A program made the position numbers and the translations under genes. Shown one piece after another: positions 48,444 to 58,165 of a stretch of 64,000 nt of DNA (position 1 is its first letter; each line of letters begins with the position of its first letter). The stretch is from Terebella lapidaria. Its lineage: Eukaryota; Annelida; Polychaeta; Terebellida; Terebellidae. Under the pieces are notes generated by a model, which was not told the DNA's origin, made no database searches, and was given only the letters and a program-made list of their open reading frames with translations. Where the stretch lies: the NCBI GenBank assembly GCA_949152475.1, contig OX424568.1:22357667-22421666 (forward strand), in the 5' to 3' direction.

Positions 48444-49848
48444 TCTTTCTTATCACGCCAGTGATAATCTTAGGTGGTGGCACCAGCCAGTTAGTGTCTT
48501 TAGACCAGTCCTCAGACATACCATCAACGGCTTCTGTACCTGCCAACCAGACCTTCGAATTGAAACGGTCACACTTAGTGTTGTAGCTAGTAGCAAATCT
48601 GTCCACGGTACATAAGGCCCACCTGGACGTTAACTCATCGTACTTCATTTTGGACACCTGCCAATCGTCACTATCCTTATATGCTTCACGGCTCAATTTA
48701 TCTGCCATTACGTTCATCTCTCTCGGAACCCACACAGGACAAACGATAATCTCGTGTTTGTCCAACTGACGGTGAATGTCGCAACAAATCGAATGCAAAT
48801 CTTCATTCATGCTTCCTTTTTGAATTATGCTTACAACATTTTTGCTGTCTGTGTGCCACTTTACACACCGCCCCTCCAGGGCCTTTGCCATCCGAGACAG
48901 TACCTTGCTGACTGTTTTGAGCTCTCTCCACGTGGAGCTTTTGCCCGCCTCTGAGGCCGACCAACACCCCGTGTACTTTTTGTAAGTATCGCCCGCCACG
49001 AAAGCACCAAAACCGACCGAAGACGCATCACTGTATACAGAGAATCCGGCAACCTGCTTGTCTATGAAAGCACTACCGTTCAGCAACTCAACGTTATCTA
49101 CCCAGAATGACAGTTCATCTACGGCAGAGCTCGTCAGAACGACCTTACTGTCCCAGGACCATTTGGACTCAATAACCCTGTGACAAAACTTCGTGCGCCT
49201 CAGCGCGATACTGCCAACAGCAGATGAAGCTGATATTATTTTCCCAACAACACTGGCAAGGAAACGGGCTTTCACCCAATTGTCCGACCTAATAGCGGAA
49301 TCCATAATATTCTGACATTGACTTTTAATATCTGAAACCCTCTTCTGAGTAATGGACAACGTACCACTTCGAAAATCGAAAACGTTCCCCAACCATACTA
49401 GGGAAGATCTCGGGTTCCAATCGGACTTGTCCTCGGCCACCAGAAAGCCGAACTCGGCTAGATCTTCTTTGATAATTTTAGCGGAAGCTTTTGCAGACAA
49501 CATATCGTCCGAAACCACTAAACCATCGTCGAGATATAATACCACTCTTATGCCCTTGGCACGCCAAAGCTTTACCAGATGCCGAAGAACCTTAGTGAAA
49601 ATATAACCCGCCGTTGAAAGTCCGAAGGGTAAAACATTAAAAACGTAGAAATTTGAATCCCAGCAGAACCCCAGAAATTTCCGGTGATCGTCAAAGATAG
49701 GAATATGGTGATAAGCCGACTTGAGGTCGAAAGTGAAACCGACATCACCTCGCTTAACTAGTTTTAGAGCTACTGACACGTCTTCGTAACGAAACTTAAC
49801 CTGCCTAAGACATGGATTAATATGCCTACAGTCGAGAACCAGCCTCAA
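48238..49848 (-). CDS. Reverse transcriptase, RNase H and methyltransferase-like ORF
   Basis: 536 codons. RT: FDLKSAYHHIPI with catalytic Asp 41, FGLSTAGYIF, and the YLDDG box with Asp 107/108. RNase H: VYSDASSVGFG (Asp 274), STWRELK (Glu 309), WHTDSKNV (Asp 334), MADKLSRE (Asp 383), i.e. the full D-E-D-D set. After it, VDRFATSYNTKCDRFNSKVW, NWLVPPPKII and VVPVWKSAPFWPLLW form the methyltransferase-like region of DIRS/PAT elements (about 415-493). The N-terminal RT part lies in the preceding ORF because of the 2-nt break near 49,850. Confidence 0.9.
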   Translation of the reverse strand: MRLVLDCRHINPCLRQVKFRYEDVSVALKLVKRGDVGFTFDLKSAYHHIPIFDDHRKFLGFCWDSNFYVFNVLPFGLSTAGYIFTKVLRHLVKLWRAKGIRVVLYLDDGLVVSDDMLSAKASAKIIKEDLAEFGFLVAEDKSDWNPRSSLVWLGNVFDFRSGTLSITQKRVSDIKSQCQNIMDSAIRSDNWVKARFLASVVGKIISASSAVGSIALRRTKFCHRVIESKWSWDSKVVLTSSAVDELSFWVDNVELLNGSAFIDKQVAGFSVYSDASSVGFGAFVAGDTYKKYTGCWSASEAGKSSTWRELKTVSKVLSRMAKALEGRCVKWHTDSKNVVSIIQKGSMNEDLHSICCDIHRQLDKHEIIVCPVWVPREMNVMADKLSREAYKDSDDWQVSKMKYDELTSRWALCTVDRFATSYNTKCDRFNSKVWLAGTEAVDGMSEDWSKDTNWLVPPPKIITGVIRKIEKEKANSILVVPVWKSAPFWPLLWVDGYIRDRNVFPKNANIQPGFGENGVFSNESINFAMLACHFRF

Positions 49849-50966
49849 CTTGTGGAAGCCACGGTTAATGGGTTAACTACAAGAGGTGGTTTGCTCACTT
49901 TGTGTACATATCCTTTAAGAAGCAAATTGTTGATCTCTTTTGTTACAAATTCAGGATGAGCTCTTGCCGAAGCATTGTTACGCAACACACCAGAACTTGG
50001 AATAGTTTTGAAAGGAATTTTGTAACCAGTTTCTACTAAACTAGTGACAAACATTGAAGCTGAAGTAGATTTCCACTTATTAATACTACATTTGAGCCTA
50101 CCTACTGGAGACAATACATTGTGACCGGCCAAACACCCGACCTGACTTTGAAACGAACGCTTATTATTTATACATTTGATTGTATCACATTGAGATTCGT
50201 TCAGCTTGACATTACTTGTACTTATCTTGTCGGTTTGACTTTTGCCCGAAGCAGCGACCTGAGTAGACTGGGGACTCTTCCTGCTGTAACAGTTCGCCCT
50301 CCAGTGCCCTGGCTTGCCGCACTCGTAGCAAACTCCAGGTCGCCTGGCGTTGGTATTGGACGTTCGTTGCTCCCGCGCTGCTCCTGAAGACGCGCCGGCG
50401 GTGCTAGCCTGTGGGTCGAACGGTCGCCTTCTACGAGCTTTCAGGGAAGCCTCCTTCATCTTGCGCTTGGCACGTGCTTCAGCCTTGAATATTCGTTTTT
50501 CGTCTTCAGAGTTCGAAGCCAGCTCATGAGCCTCATACTCGTCCACGATGCGCCAACCCGCCTCGCTCGAGTCGGCCAACTTGATGTGTTTGTTTCTACG
50601 AGTTAGAGCATCCAAGGCATCCTCAAGTTCGCTGTAGGCCCTCTTCAACGAAGCCCTGCTTTCCGGTCTAACTTCCACATTGTCCAGTGATTTACACGCG
50701 GCTCGTGTGTGCGTGTGTACTTCAGAGTTTACACTGTACTGCTTGGCATTCCCCTTGTGTTTGAAGTCGAACTTTCCATGAGATTCGGAAATGCGCTTGT
50801 CCACTAAACGCTCAAGGTTATCTAAAAGACATTCGTTTGATTGTTGTACAGCCGACTTGACTATGTCAAGTCGGCTGTACCGGTGTCCTGCTCGCTCACA
50901 GACATGGTCAAGTTCGATGTTTGCTTTGCTAGAAAGCCGCCTAGAATGACCATACATACACTCCAA
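49845..50966 (-). CDS. Gag-like ORF with CCHC zinc knuckle, running into RT
   Basis: 373 codons. Acidic then strongly basic middle (KAEARAKRKMKEASLKARRR, about 161-180), then one zinc knuckle CYECGKPGHWRANC at about 213-226 (C-X2-C-X4-H-X4-C), then a linker. The last about 35 residues (TKEINNLLLKGYVHKV, PPLVVNPLTVAS) are the start of the reverse transcriptase domain. The frame stops 3 codons later where 2 extra nt break continuity with the next ORF at 49,847. Nucleic-acid-binding structural protein by analogy. Confidence 0.85.
   Translation of the reverse strand: MECMYGHSRRLSSKANIELDHVCERAGHRYSRLDIVKSAVQQSNECLLDNLERLVDKRISESHGKFDFKHKGNAKQYSVNSEVHTHTRAACKSLDNVEVRPESRASLKRAYSELEDALDALTRRNKHIKLADSSEAGWRIVDEYEAHELASNSEDEKRIFKAEARAKRKMKEASLKARRRRPFDPQASTAGASSGAAREQRTSNTNARRPGVCYECGKPGHWRANCYSRKSPQSTQVAASGKSQTDKISTSNVKLNESQCDTIKCINNKRSFQSQVGCLAGHNVLSPVGRLKCSINKWKSTSASMFVTSLVETGYKIPFKTIPSSGVLRNNASARAHPEFVTKEINNLLLKGYVHKVSKPPLVVNPLTVASTS
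50846..50880. repeat. Perfect 16-bp stem-loop inside gag
   Basis: GTACAGCCGACTTGAC, loop TAT, GTCAAGTCGGCTGTAC. It lies in gag codons about 29-41 (RYSRLDIVKSAVQ), 87 nt after the ATG and just downstream of A1. In the element RNA it would form a very stable hairpin. Confidence 0.9.
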
Positions 50967-51134
50967 TTTGCCTCAACACTTAACTCCGCCCCTTTGGGCT
51001 ACTCATGCACGACTACCGCCCTGTACACAGGTACAGTCACTCAACTGAGTACTGACCACTACGCCGTGGACACACCTTTAAACGCTACAGACAATAATTT
51101 CCCGCTAATCTTATAGAAACGCGGGAAATATTTA
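50917..51134 (-). repeat. A1 terminal repeat of the YR element
   Basis: 218 bp at the 5' end of the element. It matches A2 (46,868-47,087, 220 bp) except one G/T and a 2-nt indel (CTTAACTCC versus CTTTAAACTCC). It contains the gag ATG (50,966-50,964), so the first 17 codons lie inside the repeat. The inverted pair TTTCCCGC...GCGGGAAA is near the tip (51,096-51,129). Confidence 0.93.
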
Positions 51135-51533
51135 TTACTTCAAAAAGCTACAGTCACACAAAAGCTGGATCCTACACCGACCATGACGGAACACTGAGGA
51201 TCGCCCTGGACCAATAGAGTCTAGATCGAGTGGTGCAGGGGTGATCTGGGAGATACGGAAAGGACGACCCTTGTCCTTGTATCAACATCCCGCTCCAACA
51301 CGTCAGCACTACGGAAAAACAAGGATCCAAACACAGCAACGCCACGGATCAGTCACTGTTCCAACATGGATCTTCCAGGACCATCCAGGATTGACAAAAT
51401 AGTCTCAAACCATCCCGGACGACCCCGGCAATTTTAAGCAGTTTCAAACATGTGTGTTTTTGTCCCAAACCACATAGGATTACCAAGGACAATCCAGGAC
51501 CATCATGGACCCAGCACGAACCATCACCATCAT

Positions 51534-51645
51534 CTACACATTTCTTGGTCAAGGGGAAACTGGAGTGGCCACCCAAAGTTATCATGGTCCATGTGGGTTC
51601 CGGCTTTATGTGACTGGCTTAGTTATTGACATGCCACAAATGATT
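51534..51645. other. 112-bp block present only in copy B
   Basis: Copy A joins CACCATCAT directly to GAATGCCC (10,973/10,974). No terminal repeats seen; insertion or deletion undecided. Confidence 0.65.
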
Positions 51646-52073
51646 GAATGCCCAAACATAAAACAATAATTTATTTAATAATAAAAAGTGTAATTATGTA
51701 AATATGTTTTTTTTACCTACAGGCAAAATTTGCTCTGCATGACGTTTATTTATTTATTTTTTATTCCGCAATCTATGGCATTGTAAACGAACCTTTTCTT
51801 GACATTATTCCACCCAGATTAGCTGGCCAGATTAAGTTTTCTATCTGTAATTTTGTATTTTACACCAAAGTAAATATAAATAAATACCTGAAATATAAAT
51901 GTAATGTTGTTTTTCATTTTAATGTTGTCCATCCGAAAATATATGATAAGATCTATATCATTCATGTACTATAACGCGTACATGTTATACGGTAGTTTAT
52001 TTTTTTGGTGGAATATAATTGGGCTTGTAAGTGGTAATTACACTTCTTTTATCATTTGTTGATATATATGTAC

Positions 52074-52275
52074 CTCGTCAATGTTGGCCTCGTATGCCAT
52101 GGAAGAAATTCGTTTTTCCTGGTCCTTCCCAGATGTCCGACCCATTTCTTGCTTGATTGTTTGCCTGTAAACGTCAAAGAGAGCCTGTTTTGCCACAGAC
52201 GAAAAAGTCATCAACAGGCAAGAAAGGGCCTGGTACCTGGACGTCTTCAGGAGGTCAAATGCCTTATCCTGTGAC
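52074..52275 (-). CDS. Candidate internal exon, unknown protein (copy B)
   Basis: Counterpart of 11,637-11,838: 202 nt, same phases, acceptor AATTCTTCAG preserved although the intron just beyond it differs, donor GAG|GTACAT. About five amino-acid changes from copy A and no stop. Confidence 0.4.
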
Positions 52276-52729
52276 CTGAAGAATTGTTATGAAACAAGGT
52301 ATCGGAAATAACTAAAGAATAAATAACTCGCTAATTTCAAGATTATTATTTTACTTTCCACAAAGAAATTTGGTTTTACGATTGAATCTCTCTGAAATTT
52401 TGCACAAAAATGCCTAAAAGTATTACAAGAGGGAGGTATTTTTTTTTATTTTCGCAATTTGTTTCAAAATGGCGGCTATTTTTGACGGAAAACGGACAAT
52501 TTTTGGATTTTGACGGTCGTTTTCTCAGAATCTGTTCAATAGCTTCTCTTATTGATGCATAACATTCCTCATATGTACACCTGTGACATGTATCTAAGTT
52601 TCGTTGCATCGCTCGTTGCATCGCTCCTTGAATCGCTCAAAGTGGGTCATTTTGGGCTCAAACTCGGCTCAAATGAGACTTTCCCATGTTGAACTCTCGA
52701 ATGCATTATAATGGGGGACATTTTTACAA

Positions 52730-54665
52730 ATATCTCATTCAATATTGAGATTATAGATTAGGAATCAATTGTGGACATACATGAAATAATATATGCTGAA
52801 TATTCTCACGACCCTAAATTCGACCTATGTCCTAATTTTCAAGGTCAAGGGGAAAAATGTCTAATATCTCGCTTATTATCCACTTTACAGCTTAGGAATC
52901 AATTGTGAACATATGGGAAATGATATATTCTGAATATTGTCCTGACCTTGAACATTGTCCTGACCTTGACCTTTGACCTAATTTTCATGGTCACAAGACA
53001 AAATGGCTAATATCTGGCTTCTTATCGACTTTACAGCTTGGAAATCAATTGTGAGCATATAGGAAATGATGTATACTGAATATTGTCATGACCTTGAATC
53101 CTTTGACCTCGAGGTGAGATGAAAAATGGCTAATATCTCGCTTATTATCAACTTTACAGCCTAGGAATCAATTGTGGACATATAGGAAATTATATATGCT
53201 GGATATTCTCATGACCTTGCACTTGACCTTTTCTTTATTTTCAAGGTCAGAGCAGAAAATGGCTAATATATCGCTTATTATCAACTTTACAGCCTGAGAA
53301 TCAATTGTGGACATATAGGAAATGATATAAGCTTAATATTCTGGCTAATGGCTAATATATCGCTTATTATCAACTTTACAGCCTAGGAATCAATTGTGGA
53401 CATATAGGAAATGATATATGCTGATATTCTCATGACCTTGCACTTGACCTTTACCTTATTTTCAAGGTCAGAGCAGAAAATGGCTAATATATCGCTTATT
53501 ATGGACTTTACAGTCTAGGAAACTATTCTCATGACCTTATTCTCATGACCTTGCACTTGACCTTTACCTTATTTTCAAGGTCAGAGCAGAAAATGGCTAA
53601 TATATCGCTTATTATGGACTTTACAGTCTGGGAAACATATAGGAAATGATATAAGCTTAATATTCTGATGACCCTTGAATTTGACCTGCCATCATTTTCA
53701 AGGTCAGAGAACAAAATGTCTAATATCTGGCTTATTGTTGTATTTACTGTTTAGGAATCAATAGTGAACATATAGGAAATGATATAAGCTTAATATTCTG
53801 ATGACCTTGAATTTGACCTTCGACCTCATTTTCAAGATCAGAGAACAAAATGTCTAATATCTGGCTATTATTGACATTCACCTCCTAATGGCCATTTTGG
53901 GGGGTTCATGAGTTTCCCTGTCATTTTTGTTTTCTCTCACTTCGTATGCCTGATATGACTTTCTGTCCCCGGACTATGAGATTGGATAACGGACCCTGTT
54001 TTGTTTGCTTGGAACACTTAATACTGGGTATTGATTCCACGTCTATTACTGCTTGGGAATCAATAGGTAACATATAGGGAATGACATATGCTGAATTTTC
54101 TCGTGACCTTGAATTTGACCTTTGACATCATTTTCAAGGTCAGACCACAAAGTGGCTAATATCTCGCTTATTATCGACTTTACAGCTTGGGAATCAATTT
54201 TGGGCAGGTGGGAAATTATATATGCTGAATATTGTCATGACATTGAAATTGACCTTTGACCATGTGAACATGTATTAAATGACATATGATGAATATTCTG
54301 GCTACCTTGGATTTGATCTTTGACAATATTTTCAAGGTCCCGGAACAAATTGGCTAAGATCTAAGACTAAGATCTAAGGCTAAGATCTAAAACTTTCCCA
54401 AGCTTCTGGGCTTATTTTTTAGTTTAGGAATTAATTGTGCAAATGTAGGGAATGATGTATGCTGAATATTTGGATGACCTTGAATTTGACCATTGACCTT
54501 ATTGTCAAGTCACAGGACGAATTTGCTAATATCTTCCTTGTAAATGAATTTACAGCTTAGGAATCAATTGTGGACATATGGGGAATGATATGCATGTATG
54601 CTGGATATTTCCGTGACCTTGAATTTGACCAGTGACTTTATTTTCAAAGTCATGGGACGAAACAG
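52730..54665 (+). repeat. ~130 bp satellite array (copy B), about 15 units
   Basis: Same units as 12,240-13,460, continuing past the duplicated part. Some units are truncated or spliced (53,340-53,360; 53,520-53,560), and a dispersed module interrupts at 53,878-54,047. A perfect DR1 motif is at 52,967-52,979. Ends in TATATA sequence at 54,678-54,703. Confidence 0.9.
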
Positions 54666-54689
54666 CCAATATCTAAAATATATATATAT

Positions 54690-55060
54690 ATATAATATAT
54701 ATATTGTCTGGTCACCTGTCCTAGCCTTTGGGCTAGTTTTTCTTAAGTCAGTATTTCGTTTGTTTGTTCAGTTTAGTTGTAAGTTCTATACTGAAATACC
54801 TCCAAGGCATCTTCGGGCCTTGTCGTCCAGTCATCATCATGATCATGGGACTGAAGAGCATTATGACCATAATATATATATTGTCTGGTCACCTGTCCTA
54901 GCCTTTGGGCTAGTTTTTCTTGAGTCAGCATTTTGTTTGTTTGTTTAGTTTAGTTGTAAGTTCTATACCGAAATACCTCCAAGGCATCTTCGGGCCTTGT
55001 CGTCCGGTCATCATCATGATCATGGGACTGAATAGCATTATGACCATGATGCTGTTCAAG
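54690..55060 (+). repeat. 177-bp tandem repeat, two units
   Basis: Units begin TTCTATACYGAAATACCTCC at 54,784 and 54,961 and include CTTCGGGCCTTGTCGTCC, CATCATCATGATCATGGG and AGCCTTTGGGCTAG. The same pair with the same 177 bp period is at 61,245 and 61,422. Confidence 0.9.
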
Positions 55061-55934
55061 ACTCAAACTGGTACATGAATTCATACAGGAAGATTATGTA
55101 CTACTGCCCATATATAAACGAGATTTGTATGTGGAACCATTTTCCTGTTCAAATGTTGTTGTTGCATTCAAAGAAGTCTATCTGCAGTACTGCCAAATAT
55201 GAGCTTAATATCAGACTTGAATTCCTTTGGCTACCACTGTGTCTCACAGCTATACAGTTTGAGTGATGCTCCTCAACATAGTTTTTTTTGGTTGACCACT
55301 AATCATGTTCTGATACTGATACTTTGTTTCTATTGAAAAAAATGTTGTATGTTGGTCAGTCATCTTGTTTGTATGTTTGTATATTTGTATGTTTGTCTGT
55401 CCGTCAGTTTGCACGATAGCGGGCACAATTCTTGTCGGATTTTCATGAAATTTTCACACGATATGCGCAAGGAGCTTCCTCATCAGCCTATTGTTTCTGA
55501 AGGTCAAAAATGGACGTCAAGGTCATTCAAAAACCAAAAAAAGCAAAAATCGTAATAACTCCAGTTATATTCTATCTGGATTTCTTGCATCGATTACTAT
55601 GGCCAATTCTGCATCTTTTGATGTATGGCCGACAGCTGTTGGGAAAAAATTGACGATTTTGACTCCAGGTTAAAAAGAAGGGGGTCAGGAGTTTCTGGAT
55701 CAAAAGTTTCATGCAATGCTGTGCAGTCAATTCTTGTCGGATTCTCATGAAATTTCCAGAGCATAAGCACACAATATGTTGGCATAAGTCTGTTGTTTTT
55801 CAAGGTCAAAGGTCAAGAATTAACGCCAAGGTCATTGAAAAACCAAAAAGTTAAAAATTGCCATAACTCCACTTTCATTCCACCTGCACTTTCAAAAGTG
55901 TTCACGTCGCTTACTATAGCCAATTCTGCATCTT

Positions 55935-56655
55935 TACCCTCGCCCCGATAGGGGCAGAGGGTATTGTAATTGGGTCTGTCCGTTTGTCTGTCTCCCTGTC
56001 TGTCTGTCCGCGCGCATATCTCAAAGGAGAATGGTCCGATCAACATGAAACTTATAGATATGAAGCGGTATCTCAATGGCTCGGTCCTCCGCGAATCTGG
56101 TCAAAATCGGACAAAAACTGTTGCCATGGCAACGGAAAATGTAAAAATCAATAATTGACCATAACTTCGGTTCTAATCAAGATAATTTTTTTCTAACTAA
56201 TTTTGTATTTTTCTATGGCCAATTCCTGATCATCTGATATACAGCTCGTGGTCGTACGACCAAAACTCTCCATTATCGCCCGATGTCGAAAAATTGGGGG
56301 TCACGATTTCGGTTATTTTTGGCCAGCGACGTTTCAGTGCAAATGTCTGCGCTCATATCTCGAAGGCAAACGGTCCGATCGATTTGAAATTTATAGGGCT
56401 GGAGTGCTATGGTAGTGGCTCAGTCCCTTTCAAATTTTGCCAAAATCGGGTAAAACAGTTGCCATGGCAACGGAAAAAAGAAAATCACATTATTGGCTAT
56501 AACTCATATGGTTCTAATCAATATTAAATTTTCAACTCATTTTTGTATTTTTCTTTGTGCCAATTCCCAATCATATGGCGTACAACCGATGGTCTTAAGA
56601 CCAAAACTCTCAATTATCGCCTAATTTTAGTTACTAAATCTGAAGGGCGAGGGTC
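55935..56655 (+). repeat. X-box-bearing repeat, plus orientation
   Basis: Starts with the 29-nt stem-loop TACCCTCGCCCC/GGGGCAGAGGGTA (55,935-55,963), then GTCTGTCCG-rich sequence, then modules with GTTGCCATGGCAAC at 56,120-56,133 and 56,458-56,471. Same family as 20,389-21,273. Confidence 0.85.
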
Positions 56656-56964
56656 TGCAATCTCTGATTGTCTCGTTTGATATATGACCGACAGCGTTTG
56701 AATCAAAATTGACGATTTCATATCCCGGTGAAATACATGGGGGTCAGGAATTTCGGATCCAAAGTTTAACACATTGCTGTGCAGTCAATTTTTGTGTGAT
56801 TTGGACGAGATTTTCACCGAATATGTACACAGAACATTCGTATAAACCTTTTGATTTTGAACATCATAGCCTCGAAACTGTTGTCATGGTAACAGAAAAA
56901 CCGTTACTTAAACGCATCACATGAAAACCATGATACCATTGCTGTATGAAATACACCACTTCCC

Positions 56965-57045
56965 ATTGCCAGCGATGTTAGTGCTGTGCATAGACCTTAG
57001 AACCTTTAATCCACCGACCCGGGTTGAAGCCTCTCTCAAAATTAT
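56965..57045 (+). repeat. tRNA-Gln-like SINE module 1
   Basis: Diverged: TAGTGCTGTGCATAGACCTTAG ... TTTAATCCACCGACCC and B-box-like GGGTTGAAGCC. Poorer match than modules 2 and 3. Confidence 0.45.
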
Positions 57046-57269
57046 TATTTTCTCCATTACATGATCATGTATTTTTTTTACAAACAAAACAACCATTCGT
57101 AGTGTACAAACTCAGCAAATAAATGTAGCAGGAGAAATCTACATCGTTTTTATGTCATCGTACTTAATTATTTCTCACCATGAATTTCATTTAATAGTGT
57201 CTCATTGGTTCCATTATGATCATGTTTTTCATGCATCATAACGCATCTGTGTTAACTCCTAAATATACA

Positions 57270-58165
57270 CACTCGGTTGCGTAGTAATACAGTATATCAT
57301 ATATGTACCCAAATGCAGATCTCAAACGACATTTCTTTTGTTTTCTAACTCAGTGATGTACAATTGATATAACAAAACCTAGAACTCAAGTCTAAATACA
57401 GTCTGTGTCAAGCCACAGGCTCCCCTATATTAGGACTGCTGGGGGGTGACGAACCGGCATAGGAAACGGGCCCCATTCCCGGTTTCTAGCAGTAACTTGC
57501 CGTAAAAGACCTGTTACAATACATACACCACTCAACGCTGTCGGCCACGTTGGTGCTGTGCACAGAGTGCAAGACTTTGAAACCACACACCCGTGTTCAA
57601 CCCTCCCTCAAAATTCTTTTATCTCTAAGTTAGTTTTCATGCAGTCAGTTGCAGTGTTATTTCTGGTTTATGGTGCACTTTTCATATTGGAAATATATTG
57701 AAAACTCGCTGAGATATCAAGACTCGAAGAGACGTGGGGTAAATCTGTTCATCAGCCCGTTCACACATCAATAAGATGTGGAAACGATTACCCCCTGTGC
57801 ACACGTACTGTCCAAAATATCAATACTCGGTGGCGTAGTAATACAATATACCTTGTATGCATCTGAATACTGATCTCAAACGACATTTCTGTGGTTTCCT
57901 AACTCAGTGATGTACAAGTGATATAACAAAGCCTAAAACTCTTGTCTAAATACAGTCTGTGTCAAGCGACAGGCTCCCTTATATTAGGACTTCTGGGGAT
58001 GACGAACCGGCATAAGAAACGGCCCCCTTCCCGGTTTTTAGCAGTAACTTGCCGTAAAAGACCTGTTACAATACCACCACTCATCGCTGTCGGCCATGTT
58101 GGTGCTGTGCATAGAGCTCAGGACTTTGAATCCACAGACCCCGGGTTCAACTCTCTCTCAAAACT
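57270..58165 (+). repeat. Tandem duplication of about 557 bp with tRNA-like ends
   Basis: GCGTAGTAATACARTATA starts at about 57,278 and about 57,834. Each unit includes TCTAAATACAGTCTGTGTC, a GC-rich GACGAACCGGCATARGAAAC block and CTTGCCGTAAAAGACCTG, then a tRNA-like segment (57,545-57,605; 58,085-58,155). Confidence 0.8.
58085..58155 (+). repeat. tRNA-Gln(UUG)-like SINE head, best copy
   Basis: TTGGTGCTGTGCATAGAGC, GGACTTTGAATCC and GGGTTCAACTC align in order with the D arm, anticodon arm and B box of tRNA-Gln (loop CTTTGAA, anticodon TTG). The acceptor stem does not pair, so it is not a functional tRNA gene. Consistent with a tRNA-derived SINE. Module 2 is 57,545-57,605. Confidence 0.6.

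Larger units (their letters stand above)
46634..51134 (-). mobile_element. Tyrosine-recombinase (PAT/DIRS-type) retrotransposon, complete, 4,501 bp
   Basis: Order on the minus strand: A1 repeat (51,134-50,917), gag-like ORF, RT-RNase H-methyltransferase-like ORF, tyrosine recombinase, B1 (47,139-47,088), A2 (47,087-46,868), 182 bp unique, B2 (46,685-46,634). These are split direct repeats as known for PAT and Ngaro elements. The methyltransferase-like stretch favours PAT over Ngaro. The termini are fixed by the empty site at 10,573. There is no target duplication and the crossover is ambiguous by one A. A1 and A2 differ by one substitution and a 2-nt indel, so the insertion is young. At least two frameshifts interrupt the ORFs. 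Confidence 0.93.
34691..54047. repeat. Large segmental duplication, copy B
   Basis: Collinear with 1-13,650. About 5.7 kb longer because of the YR retrotransposon, the 2,029 bp TIR element, the 227 bp MITE and smaller blocks (36,498-36,790 and 51,534-51,645), offset by the A-only insertions. After 54,047 the satellite continues in B, whereas A goes into unrelated sequence. Confidence 0.93.

Noticed and set aside
46634-51134. Ngaro rather than PAT
   Set aside because: Split direct repeats fit both, but the stretch after RNase H (VDRFAT...NWLVPPP...WPLLW) resembles the methyltransferase region that Ngaro elements lack. Not decisive without a phylogeny.
34691-54047. Copy B as merely the other haplotype of copy A
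   Set aside because: The copies lie on one contig with different right flanks and 21 kb between them. Kept as a caveat because assembly error cannot be excluded.
58085-58155. Functional tRNA-Gln gene
   Set aside because: The acceptor stem does not pair and the D-arm region is altered. Better read as a tRNA-derived SINE head.
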